Source of the DNA: Sphingomonadales bacterium
Lineage (GTDB): Bacteria; Pseudomonadota; Alphaproteobacteria; Sphingomonadales; Sphingomonadaceae
Length of the DNA: 64,000 nt
NCBI GenBank assembly: GCA_025362295.1
Contig: JANYGX010000023.1
Span: 40,624 to 104,623 of the forward strand
Direction of reading: 5' to 3'
The position numbers were made by a program, and so were the translations under genes. Below, piece by piece: positions 19,794 to 27,502 of this stretch (positions are counted from its first letter, which is position 1; every line of letters starts with the position of its first letter). The notes beneath the pieces were generated by a model. It was not told where the DNA came from, made no database searches, and saw nothing but the letters and a program-made list of their open reading frames with translations.

Positions 19794-20800
19794 GCATGCA
19801 GGACCCTGTTCGGCTGCTCGGGCAAGCGCCAGCGTTTCTCGATGCCCTCGACAAGCTTTCGCAGGCCGCCCCTTTGGAGCGGCCGGTGCTGGTGATCGGC
19901 GAGCGCGGCACCGGCAAGGAGCTGGCCGCAGAGCGCTTGCACCGGCTGTCAAAGCGCTGGGAGGGGCCGCTGGTGCAACTCAACTGTGCAGCCCTTCCCG
20001 ATACATTGATTGATGCAGAATTGTTCGGCTATGAACCTGGCGCATTCACCGGTGCCACAAAGCCGCGTGCTGGACGGTTTGAGGATGCCGATGAGGGCAC
20101 ATTGTTTCTCGACGAGATCGGCACGCTGTCGGCTCAGGCGCAGGAAAAGCTTTTGCGGGTGGTTGAATATGGTGTGCTGCAGCGTCTTGGGTCTAGCCGC
20201 CAGATCGCGGTGGATGTGCGGGTAATCGGGGCAACCAATGCGGATTTGCCAGCGCTGGTTGAGGCGGGCACGTTCCGCGCTGATCTGCTTGACCGGCTGT
20301 CGTTTGAAGTCATCACCCTGCCGCCGCTGCGTCACCGGCTGACAGATATTCCCTTGTTGGCGGATCATTTTGGCAGGCGTATGGCGGCAGAACTGGAATG
20401 GAGCGGTTTTGCTGGCTTCACTCAGGAGGCCATGCAGCAGATGGCCAAACACAACTGGCCAGGCAATGTCCGCGAACTTAAAAATGCCGTGGAACGGTCA
20501 ATCTACCGCTGGGCCAACGCGGAGGATGCTGTTGCAAGCATTATTTTCGATCCATTTGATTCGCCTTACCGACCACGGCCAACCACGGCGCATGTCCCGG
20601 CTGTTCCACACCCGGAAGCGGTTCACGAAAGCTCAGCATCGGCACCAACGGACTATCTGGCCATTATTGCAGCGCTGGAAAAAAGCATGCTGCAAGGTGC
20701 CATGCAGAACGCCAAACACAACCAGCGTGCGGCCGCTGCTGCGCTGGGGCTCAAATATGACCAGCTGCGCCATGCCTTGAAGAAACATGGCATGTTGTAG
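19790..20800 (+). CDS. pspF: PspF-like sigma-54 activator (AAA+)
   Basis: 336-residue sigma-54 enhancer-binding protein without an N-terminal receiver domain. The AAA+ core holds Walker A GERGTGKE, the sigma-54-contacting loop GAFTGAT, Walker B LFLDEIG and the WPGNVRELKNAVER box. A Fis-type helix-turn-helix closes the protein (NQRAAAAALGLKYDQLRHALKKHG). The bare AAA+ plus HTH build is that of PspF, activator of the phage-shock genes, but no pspA, pspB or pspC is in this window. GTG 19790 overlaps the methyltransferase stop; ATG 19796 is the alternative start. The gene symbol is by similarity. Confidence 0.85.
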   Translation: MSMQDPVRLLGQAPAFLDALDKLSQAAPLERPVLVIGERGTGKELAAERLHRLSKRWEGPLVQLNCAALPDTLIDAELFGYEPGAFTGATKPRAGRFEDADEGTLFLDEIGTLSAQAQEKLLRVVEYGVLQRLGSSRQIAVDVRVIGATNADLPALVEAGTFRADLLDRLSFEVITLPPLRHRLTDIPLLADHFGRRMAAELEWSGFAGFTQEAMQQMAKHNWPGNVRELKNAVERSIYRWANAEDAVASIIFDPFDSPYRPRPTTAHVPAVPHPEAVHESSASAPTDYLAIIAALEKSMLQGAMQNAKHNQRAAAAALGLKYDQLRHALKKHGML

Positions 20801-20821
20801 AGAGTTTCGAATACAATGTTT

Positions 20822-20876
20822 TTTCTCTGCCTTACGGGCAATCTCGGCTTACCCGTCCGAGTGTTGCGCAGAGAAA
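20822..20876 (+). ncRNA. Candidate structured RNA element with pseudoknot potential
   Basis: A 9-bp outer stem (20822-20830 with 20868-20876) encloses two interleaved complementary pairs: ACGGG 20834-20838 with CCCGT 20852-20856, and CTCGG 20843-20847 with CCGAG 20857-20861. Their order allows an H-type pseudoknot or mutually exclusive hairpins. It lies between the pspF-like gene and yqaA, without a T-run. The role is unknown; it could be a leader element for yqaA or an operator. Confidence 0.4.
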
Positions 20877-20955
20877 TAAGTCATGTGGGCTTAATTATAT
20901 AACTGAAAACACTTCCGGCTTGGCCTCTGACGCCTGTTCTGCTAACGCACCTGAC

Positions 20956-21591
20956 ATGATCAAAAAAATTTATGCTTGGGCACTTGATGTCGCCGGTCGC
21001 CCGAATGCCATGTGGTGGCTGCTTTTAATTTCTTTTCTTGAAAGTTCCATTTTCCCCATCCCGCCGCACACCATGCTGGCACCGATGTGCATGGCACAGC
21101 CGAAAAAATCGTTCCGGTTTGCTTTTGTTTGCACACTTGGCTCAGTGCTTGGTGCACTGCTTGGTTATGCCGTGGGTTATTTTCTCTACGACACAGTAGG
21201 CACGGCGTTCCTCCGCATAACGGGCCTTACCCAAAGTTTTCCGGTTGCAGCGTGCAACTTGCGCCACTACGGCGTTCAGCTGATCATCATCAAAGGCGCG
21301 ACGCCGATCCCGTTCAAACTCATCACCATCACGGCAGGCTTCATTCACATGGCCATGTTGCCGTTCATCGGCGCGTGCCTTGTATCGCGGGCGTTCCAGT
21401 TTTTTCTGGTGGCAGGCCTATTTTGGAAATTCGGCGAGACTATCAAACCGTTCATCGATAAATATCTGCCATGGGTCGCTGGCGGGGTTGCCGTGGCATT
21501 GATTGGCGGGTTTGTTGCTCTGCATTACTTAGCGCCGCATGGCAGCACAGGTGCTTGTGCAGTGGCAGCGACCAAAGGAACCGCGCCATGA
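20956..21591 (+). CDS. yqaA: YqaA-family membrane protein (DedA/SNARE-associated)
   Basis: 211 residues with about five membrane segments. The N-terminus reads FLESSIFPIPPHTML, the re-entrant DedA-type E-x-x-x-P-x-P motif, and the later GATPIPFKLITITAGF segment carries the matching proline-rich loop. DedA relatives act in membrane lipid or undecaprenyl phosphate flipping; YqaA itself is not characterised. ATG 20956 is taken because the upstream in-frame option at 20920 is TTG with no ribosome site. Its stop overlaps the dsbB ATG. Confidence 0.85.
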   Translation: MIKKIYAWALDVAGRPNAMWWLLLISFLESSIFPIPPHTMLAPMCMAQPKKSFRFAFVCTLGSVLGALLGYAVGYFLYDTVGTAFLRITGLTQSFPVAACNLRHYGVQLIIIKGATPIPFKLITITAGFIHMAMLPFIGACLVSRAFQFFLVAGLFWKFGETIKPFIDKYLPWVAGGVAVALIGGFVALHYLAPHGSTGACAVAATKGTAP

Positions 21592-22046
21592 TTTTGCAGC
21601 AAGCCTCGCGCACCACCACCGGTCTTGCCCTGGCCGCATCGGCAGCCCTGTTGCTAGGGGCCTACGCCTTTCAGTATCTCGGCGGCCTTGCGCCGTGCGA
21701 GATGTGTCTGTGGCAGCGCATACCGCACTGGAGCCTCATTGCCGTGGCGGTCATTGCCCTTGTCCTGCGGCAAACCCGCCATGTGCTGCCTGTGCTGGTG
21801 CTTATCCTGCTTGTCAGTGCCGGGCTTGGGGTTTATCATGCTGGTGTTGAATATCACTGGTGGTTGGGGCCACAGCGCTGCACGGTGCCAAATATTCCAA
21901 CTGACATTTCTGCTATTATTGCTGCACCGATCATTCAGTGCGACAAGGCGGCATGGCGCATGTTTGGCATATCCATGGCAGGCTATAATTCACTATTCTC
22001 ATTAGCGATGGCGATTTTCGTTTTTCGCCGCTGGAGGCAGACATGA
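21588..22046 (+). CDS. dsbB: Disulfide bond formation protein B
   Basis: 152-residue inner-membrane quinone reductase that re-oxidises DsbA-type proteins. Both cysteine pairs are present: CEMC in GGLAPCEMCLWQR, and the second periplasmic pair in GPQRCTVP and APIIQCDKAAW. Four transmembrane helices fit the DsbB fold. Start and stop are both coupled by ATGA overlaps to yqaA and coq7. The ubiquinone it needs is the product of the pathway of the next gene, coq7. Confidence 0.92.
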   Translation: MILQQASRTTTGLALAASAALLLGAYAFQYLGGLAPCEMCLWQRIPHWSLIAVAVIALVLRQTRHVLPVLVLILLVSAGLGVYHAGVEYHWWLGPQRCTVPNIPTDISAIIAAPIIQCDKAAWRMFGISMAGYNSLFSLAMAIFVFRRWRQT

Positions 22047-22597
22047 CCCCGAGAGGCAAGCGACCCGCACACCTGCCGGGAGACAAACCGGCCCATGTTG
22101 CACGGATGCTTCGTGTCGATCACGCCGGCGAATACGGCGCAGCGCGGATTTATGCAGGCCAATTGGCTGTGATGGGTTTTCGGCACCGGGACAGCGCCAC
22201 GATCAGCCACATGGCGGAACAAGAGGCACGCCATCTCGATACGTTTGACCGATTGATAACCGAGCGCCGGGTTAGGCCAACGCTGCTTGGCCCGATCTGG
22301 CATGTGGCAGGCTATGCGCTTGGCGCGGCCACGGCGTTGCTTGGCCCCAAAGCTGCCATGGCGTGCACAGTTGCAGTTGAATCTGTAATTGAGGATCATT
22401 ACGCAGCGCAAAGCCATGCGCTTGGCGACAGCGACCCTGAGCTTAAAGGTTTTATTGATGATTTTCGCAATGACGAACTTGGCCACCGCGATACAGCTGT
22501 GGCTCACGGCGCTGAAGATGCTCTGGGCTACACGCTCATGGCCGGCATCATAAAAGCGGGATGCCGCGTGGCCATCGCTGTAACCGAACGGATATGA
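22043..22597 (+). CDS. coq7: Demethoxyubiquinone hydroxylase (Coq7/CLK-1)
   Basis: 184-residue di-iron membrane-associated hydroxylase that performs one of the last steps of ubiquinone synthesis. The six iron ligands are visible as E in DHAGEYGA, ExxH in EQEARHLD, E in ESVIEDHY, and ExxH in DELGHRDTA. Length and motifs match bacterial Coq7. It is joined by ATGA overlaps to dsbB and to the asparaginase gene. Confidence 0.96.
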   Translation: MTPRGKRPAHLPGDKPAHVARMLRVDHAGEYGAARIYAGQLAVMGFRHRDSATISHMAEQEARHLDTFDRLITERRVRPTLLGPIWHVAGYALGAATALLGPKAAMACTVAVESVIEDHYAAQSHALGDSDPELKGFIDDFRNDELGHRDTAVAHGAEDALGYTLMAGIIKAGCRVAIAVTERI

Positions 22598-23514
22598 CCG
22601 CAAGACGCTTTGCCATTGCCGTGCATGGCGGTGCCGGGCGCTATACAGCGGATCAATTCAGTGTTGAGGAACAGGTTGCTTACCATGCTGGCCTGGCAGC
22701 GGCATTGCACGCTGCAGAAAAAATCTTGCACACAGACGGCTCAGCTTTGGAGGCTGTTGAAACAGCTGTGTGCACACTGGAGAACAACCCGTTGTTCAAT
22801 GCAGGTCTCGGCGCTGTACTGGCGCACGATGGCACAGCTTGTCTGGATGCCGCCATTATGGACGGGGCCACATTGCGCGCTGGCAGTGTTGCTGCCCTGC
22901 AAAGCACACTAAATCCTGTTAAGGCAGCGCGCGCTGTTATGGAGCGTTCCCCGCACGTGATGCTGGCCGGGCCTGAGGCCGATGCTTATGCGGCTTCAAT
23001 CGGTCTTGCGCAGGTGGCGAACAGTTACTTCATTACGGCCCCGCGTTTAGCACAACTTGCAACGGCCAAAGCTGCTGGGGCTGACTTTAATATTTCAAAG
23101 TTCGGTACGGTGGGTGCTGTCGCCTGCAACCGCAAAGGCGATGTGGCCGCCGCCACCTCCACAGGCGGGATGACCAACAAACGCTGGGGTCGCATAGGCG
23201 ACGCGTGCATCATTGGTGCTGGTACCTATGCGGACAATGCAAGCTGTGCCGTTTCTGCCACCGGCCACGGCGAATATTTCATCCGCACCACAGCGGCTCG
23301 CACGGTCGCCGCTCTGGTTGAATACAAAGGTTATAGCCTTGCCGATGCTGTGGCTTATGTGCTCCACACCATCCTCGCCCCGATGGGCGGCGAAGGTGGC
23401 ATGATCGCTGTGGACAGGCGCGGAGAGTTGATGCTTGACAGCAACACGAGTGGCATGTTCCGGGGTAGCCTGCGAGAAGGCGAAAGCGCGAAAACCGCTA
23501 TCTTGCGGAACTAA
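22594..23514 (+). CDS. iaaA: Isoaspartyl peptidase / type 2 L-asparaginase (Ntn-hydrolase)
   Basis: 306-residue precursor of a self-cleaving Ntn-hydrolase that removes beta-aspartyl dipeptides and asparagine. It starts with RFAIAVHGGAG and has the conserved ENNPLFNAGLGAVLAHDG block. The autocleavage site precedes the nucleophile Thr in FGTVGAVACNRKG, and the substrate loop GGMTNKRWGRIGD follows. The start is set by overlap with coq7 (22594). Last gene of the coupled array. Confidence 0.92.
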   Translation: MTARRFAIAVHGGAGRYTADQFSVEEQVAYHAGLAAALHAAEKILHTDGSALEAVETAVCTLENNPLFNAGLGAVLAHDGTACLDAAIMDGATLRAGSVAALQSTLNPVKAARAVMERSPHVMLAGPEADAYAASIGLAQVANSYFITAPRLAQLATAKAAGADFNISKFGTVGAVACNRKGDVAAATSTGGMTNKRWGRIGDACIIGAGTYADNASCAVSATGHGEYFIRTTAARTVAALVEYKGYSLADAVAYVLHTILAPMGGEGGMIAVDRRGELMLDSNTSGMFRGSLREGESAKTAILRN

Positions 23515-23586
23515 ATGCGCTTTTGCAGGCAGGGCGAACAGCCATCCAGCGAGGAACAGAATGAGGCAAGGCAGTGTTTTAAACAT
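23515..23586 (-). other. Signal-peptide-like ORF start facing iaaA (possible gene remnant)
   Basis: On the minus strand from ATG 23586 the translation begins MFKTLPCLILFLAGWLFALP, then AKAH: a textbook signal peptide with cleavage site, preceded by a GGAAA sequence. The frame then runs on into the antisense of iaaA (to 23095) with low-complexity residues that look like shadow coding. It may be the remnant of a secreted-protein gene, or chance. Confidence 0.25.
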
Positions 23587-23710
23587 GTGAAATTTCCGAT
23601 TTAATATGTGCATGAATGGTACATATATCCAATACGGTAAATTGTCAAGATATATTTTCATTATTATTGTAATTTATTGATTTATCAACCGTTAGCTTTG
23701 GACTTCCTGC

Positions 23711-23739
23711 TTGCACCGGTTTCTTTTAACCCCTAATGC
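23711..23739 (+). promoter_or_regulatory. Probable promoter of the tRNA-Trp-secE-nusG operon
   Basis: TTGCAC at 23711-23716 and TAATGC at 23734-23739, separated by 17 bases and ending 16 bases before the tRNA. The position suits the tRNA and the translation/transcription operon behind it. Confidence 0.5.
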
Positions 23740-23755
23740 ATTTGTCTCGGGTCGG

Positions 23756-23831
23756 AGGAGAGTAGCTCAGTTGGTAGAGCATCGGTCTCCAAAACCGAGG
23801 GCCGTGGGTTCGAGTCCCTCCTCTCCTGCCA
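23756..23831 (+). tRNA. tRNA-Trp (anticodon CCA)
   Basis: 76-nt cloverleaf with encoded CCA end. The acceptor AGGAGAG pairs with CTCTCCT, the D-arm contains GCTCAGTTGGTAGAGC, the anticodon stem CGGTC/GACCG-like arm holds CCA, and the T-arm is GGTTCGAGTCC. tRNA-Trp directly before secE is the common arrangement in Proteobacteria. Confidence 0.97.
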
Positions 23832-23997
23832 TTAAGGCTTTGAATTGCATTGGTAATTCTGAGCCTTAAACCGGGCCGAACACGATGGACACACCAGCCG
23901 GCAGCCAGGAAAACAACCCGGGCTGCCTAGGCTGGTTATTTGTTTTTTTGAGTGACGCACTGTCTTTTTGACGGTGATTCGCAACGGATAAAAGTTA

Positions 23998-24237
23998 ATG
24001 GCTGCAGACGACAACAAAACGAAGACTAAAACCGAGCTTGTGGTCAAAAAGACCTCGGCTGGCGAGTTCATCAATCAGGTGCGCACCGAAACGCGCCGGA
24101 TCAGCTGGCCAAGCCGCAAGGAAACTATAACCATGGCCTTGTTTGTAGGGGCTTTTTCGTTTTTGATGTCAATGTTTTTTCTGGTGGTTGATTTTGGTTT
24201 TGGCCAAATTTTCCGTCTATTGCTCAATCGCAGCTGA
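23998..24237 (+). CDS. secE: Preprotein translocase subunit SecE
   Basis: 79-residue single-span form of SecE, the clamp of the SecYEG channel. A hydrophilic N-terminal tail is followed by the conserved amphipathic segment FINQVRTETRRISWPSRKET and one transmembrane helix near residues 48-70. It is followed by nusG with a 21-bp gap, the near-universal order. Confidence 0.95.
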   Translation: MAADDNKTKTKTELVVKKTSAGEFINQVRTETRRISWPSRKETITMALFVGAFSFLMSMFFLVVDFGFGQIFRLLLNRS

Positions 24238-24258
24238 AAGTAGGGGTTGTCGTTAAAC

Positions 24259-24804
24259 ATGGTTGCACGTTGGTACATTATTCATGCGTATTCTGGCTTT
24301 GAGAGCAAGGTGTGCGATGCAATCAAGTCTGAGGCTGTGCGGCTCGGGCTTGAGGGCCTGGTCCCGCAAATCGAGGTGCCAACTGAGAAAGTGACAGAAA
24401 TTCGCCGCAACAAGCGCGTGGAAACGGACCGCAAAATATTCCCCGGCTATGTGCTTGCCAAGCTGGAGCTGACAGATGATGTTTACCATCTGGTGCGCGA
24501 TACACCGAAGGTTACGGGGTTTCTTGGTCCTAAGGGGAAGCCGCAGGCCATATCGGAAGCGGAGGCCACGCGCATTCTGAACACGCAGGGCACGGCCGTC
24601 GCCTCGACCACAAAAGCCAAGGCGCGGGCATTGTTCGAGATCGGCGATACGGTCAAGGTGCTCGAAGGGCCATTTGCCTCGTTCAATGGCTTGGTCGAAG
24701 AGATCGATGATGATCGGGGGCGGGTCAAGGTTGGCGTTTCAATCTTTGGTCGCGCGACACCGGTTGAACTTGAATTCGACAAGGTTGAAAAAATCAAGGC
24801 ATAA
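24259..24804 (+). CDS. nusG: Transcription termination/antitermination factor NusG
   Basis: 181 residues. The N-terminal NGN domain (ARWYIIHAYSGFESKV... KIFPGYVLAKLELTDD) binds the clamp helices of RNA polymerase. The C-terminal KOW domain (FEIGDTVKVLEGPFASFNGLVEEID) contacts Rho or ribosomal S10. ATG 24259 is preferred over the TTG at 24247. It precedes the ribosomal protein genes as usual. Confidence 0.97.
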   Translation: MVARWYIIHAYSGFESKVCDAIKSEAVRLGLEGLVPQIEVPTEKVTEIRRNKRVETDRKIFPGYVLAKLELTDDVYHLVRDTPKVTGFLGPKGKPQAISEAEATRILNTQGTAVASTTKAKARALFEIGDTVKVLEGPFASFNGLVEEIDDDRGRVKVGVSIFGRATPVELEFDKVEKIKA

Positions 24805-24883
24805 TATTTATTTGTGGGAGAGGTGCCACCTCGCAACCACAAACAACCGTTCATTCAGGTGAACACAACAGAAAGGTTGAGAC

Positions 24884-25315
24884 ATGGCAAAAAAGATAAC
24901 CGGCTATATCAAGCTGCAAGTGCCAGCGGGTAAAGCTAACCCAAGCCCGCCAATTGGTCCGGCTCTGGGTCAGCGCGGCGTTAACATCATGGAATTCTGC
25001 AAGGCGTTTAATGCCAAAACGCAGGAACTGGAAAGCGGGATGCCAATCCCGGTGGTGATCACCGTGTTTGCTGATAAATCATTTACCTTTGAAATGAAAA
25101 CGGCGCCTGCGTCTTTCTTGTTGCTGAAAGCGGCTGGAATCAAGAGCGGATCGAAAACCGCAGGCCTTGGTTTTGTTGGCAAGGTAAAAAAATCTGATGT
25201 TGAAAAAATCGCGGCGACTAAAGCGAAAGATTTGACAGCTGGTTCGGTTGCAGCGGCAATGCGGACAATCGAAGGGTCTGCCCGTTCCATGGGCCTTGAA
25301 GTGGTGGAGGGTTAA
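24884..25315 (+). CDS. rplK: 50S ribosomal protein L11
   Basis: 143 residues, normal length. It starts [42 protein letters not shown], the conserved L11 N-terminal domain that binds thiostrepton and release factors; the C-terminal domain binds 23S rRNA helices 43/44. A GAAAGG ribosome site lies seven bases before the ATG. It is separated by four bases from rplA. Confidence 0.98.
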   Translation: MAKKITGYIKLQVPAGKANPSPPIGPALGQRGVNIMEFCKAFNAKTQELESGMPIPVVITVFADKSFTFEMKTAPASFLLLKAAGIKSGSKTAGLGFVGKVKKSDVEKIAATKAKDLTAGSVAAAMRTIEGSARSMGLEVVEG

Positions 25316-25319
25316 GATC

Positions 25320-26018
25320 ATGGCAAAAGCAACCAAACGTCAGCAAAAACTCACAGTGGTGGATGCCAATAAAACATATGGTGTTGATGAGGCGCTCGGC
25401 ATTGTCAAAAGCAATGCGACAGCCAAGTTTGATGAAACAATCGAAATTTCAATGAACCTCAATGTCGATCCACGCTATGCGGACCAGATGGTGCGTGGCG
25501 TTATTTCCCTCCCTAAAGGCACAGGTAAAAAAGTACGCGTTGCCGTTTTTGCCAAAGATGCGAAAGCCGATGAGGCTCGCGCAGCGGGTGCCGACATTGT
25601 TGGTGCGGATGATTTGATTGAAGAAATCAGCAAGGGCATCATCAACTTCGATCGTTGTATCGCAACGCCGGATATGATGGGCTTGATTGGCAAAGTGGCC
25701 AAGGTGCTGGGCCCTAAAGGTTTGATGCCAAATCCAAAGCTTGGCACGGTGACGCCTAATGTTGCCGCTGCCGTTGCCGCCGTAAAAGCTGGTCAGGTGG
25801 AATACCGGGTTGAGAAAGCTGGTATTATCCATGCAGGCATCGGCAAGGCCAGCTTCAGTGCGGCTGATCTGCGCGCCAATTTTGATGCGCTGGTCGATGC
25901 CGTGGTCAAGGCCCGGCCAACTGGTGCCAAAGGCAAATATCTTGAGAAAATGTCGCTGAGCTCAACCATGGGCAAAGGCGTCAAGGTTGATGTGGCAACA
26001 TTAAGCGGCGCTGCGTGA
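25320..26018 (+). CDS. rplA: 50S ribosomal protein L1
   Basis: 232 residues. Family blocks [20 protein letters not shown] and [33 protein letters not shown] are clear. L1 forms the mobile stalk at the ribosomal E-site and is the usual translational repressor of the rplK-rplA mRNA. The ATG at 25320 follows a GGAGG in the end of rplK; an in-frame extension back to 25248 is only read-through of rplK sequence. Confidence 0.98.
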   Translation: MAKATKRQQKLTVVDANKTYGVDEALGIVKSNATAKFDETIEISMNLNVDPRYADQMVRGVISLPKGTGKKVRVAVFAKDAKADEARAAGADIVGADDLIEEISKGIINFDRCIATPDMMGLIGKVAKVLGPKGLMPNPKLGTVTPNVAAAVAAVKAGQVEYRVEKAGIIHAGIGKASFSAADLRANFDALVDAVVKARPTGAKGKYLEKMSLSSTMGKGVKVDVATLSGAA

Positions 26019-26029
26019 TTTAAAGAATT

Positions 26030-26057
26030 CCATTGCCAGGTTTAGGCTTGGCAATGG
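26030..26057 (+). promoter_or_regulatory. Hairpin in the rplA-rplJ gap
   Basis: Perfect 9-bp stem CCATTGCCA (26030-26038) with TGGCAATGG (26049-26057), ten-base loop, 12 bp after rplA and with no T-run. It may protect the rplKA mRNA 3' end, act as a processing site, or form part of the L10 leader. Confidence 0.5.
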
Positions 26058-26301
26058 CAATACCGTCCGAGACCATTGGTTCAGATTTGAAATTCTGATT
26101 AAGCCCGGCAGGGGCCAGTATAGACGGGGTGAAGAAACAGATGGGTTTTACCTCCGGTGTCAACGGATGTGGAATTAGAGCTTTATCAGCTCCCGGCTGC
26201 AACCTACCCCCGGACGGCGAGCGCTGAACTCGCAGGAGATCAGCATCCAAGCCAGGGTGGCAGATTGCAAAATCGGTCGTTCCATAACTGAGGAGAAGAG
26301 A
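26058..26301 (+). promoter_or_regulatory. Probable L10 leader upstream of rplJ
   Basis: A non-coding stretch of about 240 bases precedes rplJ, far longer than other gaps in this operon. In bacteria this region folds into the L10 leader, bound by the L10-(L7/L12) complex to repress its own translation. Repeated complementary tracts are visible (for example CTCCCGGCTGC and the later CCCCCGGACGG area), but I could not fold it. A GAGGAGA ribosome site ends ten bases before the rplJ ATG. Confidence 0.55.
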
Positions 26302-26817
26302 ATGGACAGAGTCCAAAAGAAGGAACTGGTAGGTACACTGCACCAGACTTTCACCGAGACGCCTATCATTCTGGTTACCCGCAATCTCGGATTGTCGGTG
26401 TCCAAGGTGACAGAGTTGCGGCGACAGGCGCGTGCAGTTGGTGCCAGCTTCCGAGTTACCAAAAACCGGTTGACAAAACTGGCGCTGGACGGGACGCAGT
26501 ACACAGATCTTGGAGCCATGCTCAAAGGCCCCTGTGTGATTACGACCTCGAAAGATCCAGTGTCGGCAGCCAAGTTTCTGTCAAACTTTGCCAAGGATAA
26601 CGACAAGCTCGAAATTCTTGGCGGTGCGATGGGAAAAACCATACTTGATGCCAAAGGTGTGAAAACACTGGCTGAATTGCCATCGCTTGATGAATTGCGT
26701 GCCAAAATTATTGGTCTGGTGCAAGCACCAGCCACGAAATTGGCCCAACTCACCAGTGCGCCTGCTGGCAAACTTGCCCGTGTTATTAGCGCCTATGCGA
26801 CAAAAGAAGCCGCCTGA
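26302..26817 (+). CDS. rplJ: 50S ribosomal protein L10
   Basis: 171 residues, base of the ribosomal stalk carrying the L7/L12 dimers. Conserved N-terminal part KKELVGTLHQTFTETPIILVTRNLGLSVSKVTELRRQ, then the globular domain (FRVTKNRLTKLAL) and the C-terminal helix that binds L12 (KLARVISAYATKEAA). The start at ATG 26302 has a strong GAGGAG site; the upstream in-frame extension to 26257 lacks one. Confidence 0.97.
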   Translation: MDRVQKKELVGTLHQTFTETPIILVTRNLGLSVSKVTELRRQARAVGASFRVTKNRLTKLALDGTQYTDLGAMLKGPCVITTSKDPVSAAKFLSNFAKDNDKLEILGGAMGKTILDAKGVKTLAELPSLDELRAKIIGLVQAPATKLAQLTSAPAGKLARVISAYATKEAA

Positions 26818-26893
26818 TTGGGCAACTTTTCCGCTTAAATACAATCAAATATCTTGCAATGAGGGGCATTGTCCCCATATGGAGTACTAAATA

Positions 26894-27265
26894 ATGACTG
26901 ACCTAGCAAAAATCGTTGATAGTTTATCAGCTCTCACAGTTCTTGAAGCGGCAGACCTTGCCAAAATGCTTGAAGAAAAGTGGGGTGTTTCTGCTGCGGC
27001 TGCTGTTGCCGTCGCTGGCCCTGCTGCTGCTGCCGGTCCTGTGGCCGAAGAGAAAACTGAATTTGATGTCATCTTGGTGTCTGACGGTGGTCAGAAAATC
27101 AATTGCATCAAGGAAGTCCGTGCCATCACCGGTCTTGGCCTCACAGAAGCCAAGGCACTGGTTGAAGGCGCACCTAAGGCAGTCAAAGAAGGTGTCAACA
27201 AGGACGAGGCCGAAAAACTCAAGAAGCAACTTGAAGCGGCCGGTGCCAAGGTTGAACTTAAATAA
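26894..27265 (+). CDS. rplL: 50S ribosomal protein L7/L12
   Basis: 123 residues. N-terminal dimerisation helix region ([30 protein letters not shown]), an Ala-rich hinge, and the factor-binding C-terminal domain [35 protein letters not shown]. One unusual feature is a cysteine in the C-terminal domain (INCIKEVR). Followed by a long non-coding gap with two hairpins before rpoB. Confidence 0.98.
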   Translation: MTDLAKIVDSLSALTVLEAADLAKMLEEKWGVSAAAAVAVAGPAAAAGPVAEEKTEFDVILVSDGGQKINCIKEVRAITGLGLTEAKALVEGAPKAVKEGVNKDEAEKLKKQLEAAGAKVELK

Positions 27266-27308
27266 ACTAAAAATTTTTCCTTCGCAGGGAAGAATAAATA
27301 AAATCTTT

Positions 27309-27338
27309 CTGGACCGAACGAAACCCTGTTCGGTCCAG
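27309..27338 (+). promoter_or_regulatory. Hairpin 1 between rplL and rpoB (attenuator or processing site)
   Basis: Perfect 11-bp stem CTGGACCGAAC (27309-27319) with GTTCGGTCCAG (27328-27338), eight-base loop, no T-run. In E. coli the same gap holds a partial terminator and an RNase III site that set the ratio of ribosomal protein to RNA polymerase; a like role is inferred. Confidence 0.6.
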
Positions 27339-27448
27339 CACCATCGGCAAAGGGTTCAGGTTTGTTTATAAGGCAAACTGTTAAACCATCCACTTCGCAG
27401 CAATGGTCACAGCGTGATCTTAGCGACAAGGATGTTAGCGTTTTTTTA

Positions 27449-27482
27449 CGTTTAACTTAAAATAAACGAATTTTTATTTTTT
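27449..27482 (+). promoter_or_regulatory. Hairpin 2 with U-rich tail before rpoB (possible weak terminator)
   Basis: A 6-bp stem CGTTTA/TAAACG (27449-27454 with 27463-27468) followed by a T-rich tract to 27482. The stem is AT-rich, so any termination would be partial. It ends about 20 bases before the rpoB ATG. Confidence 0.35.
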
Positions 27483-27502
27483 GAATCAGGACAGGGTATT
27501 CC

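Noticed and set aside
20801..20955. Sigma-54 promoter upstream of yqaA for the PspF-like protein
   Set aside because: I looked for GG-N10-GC in TGGCAC/TTGC context; the TTGGCCTCTGACGC stretch has the wrong spacing.
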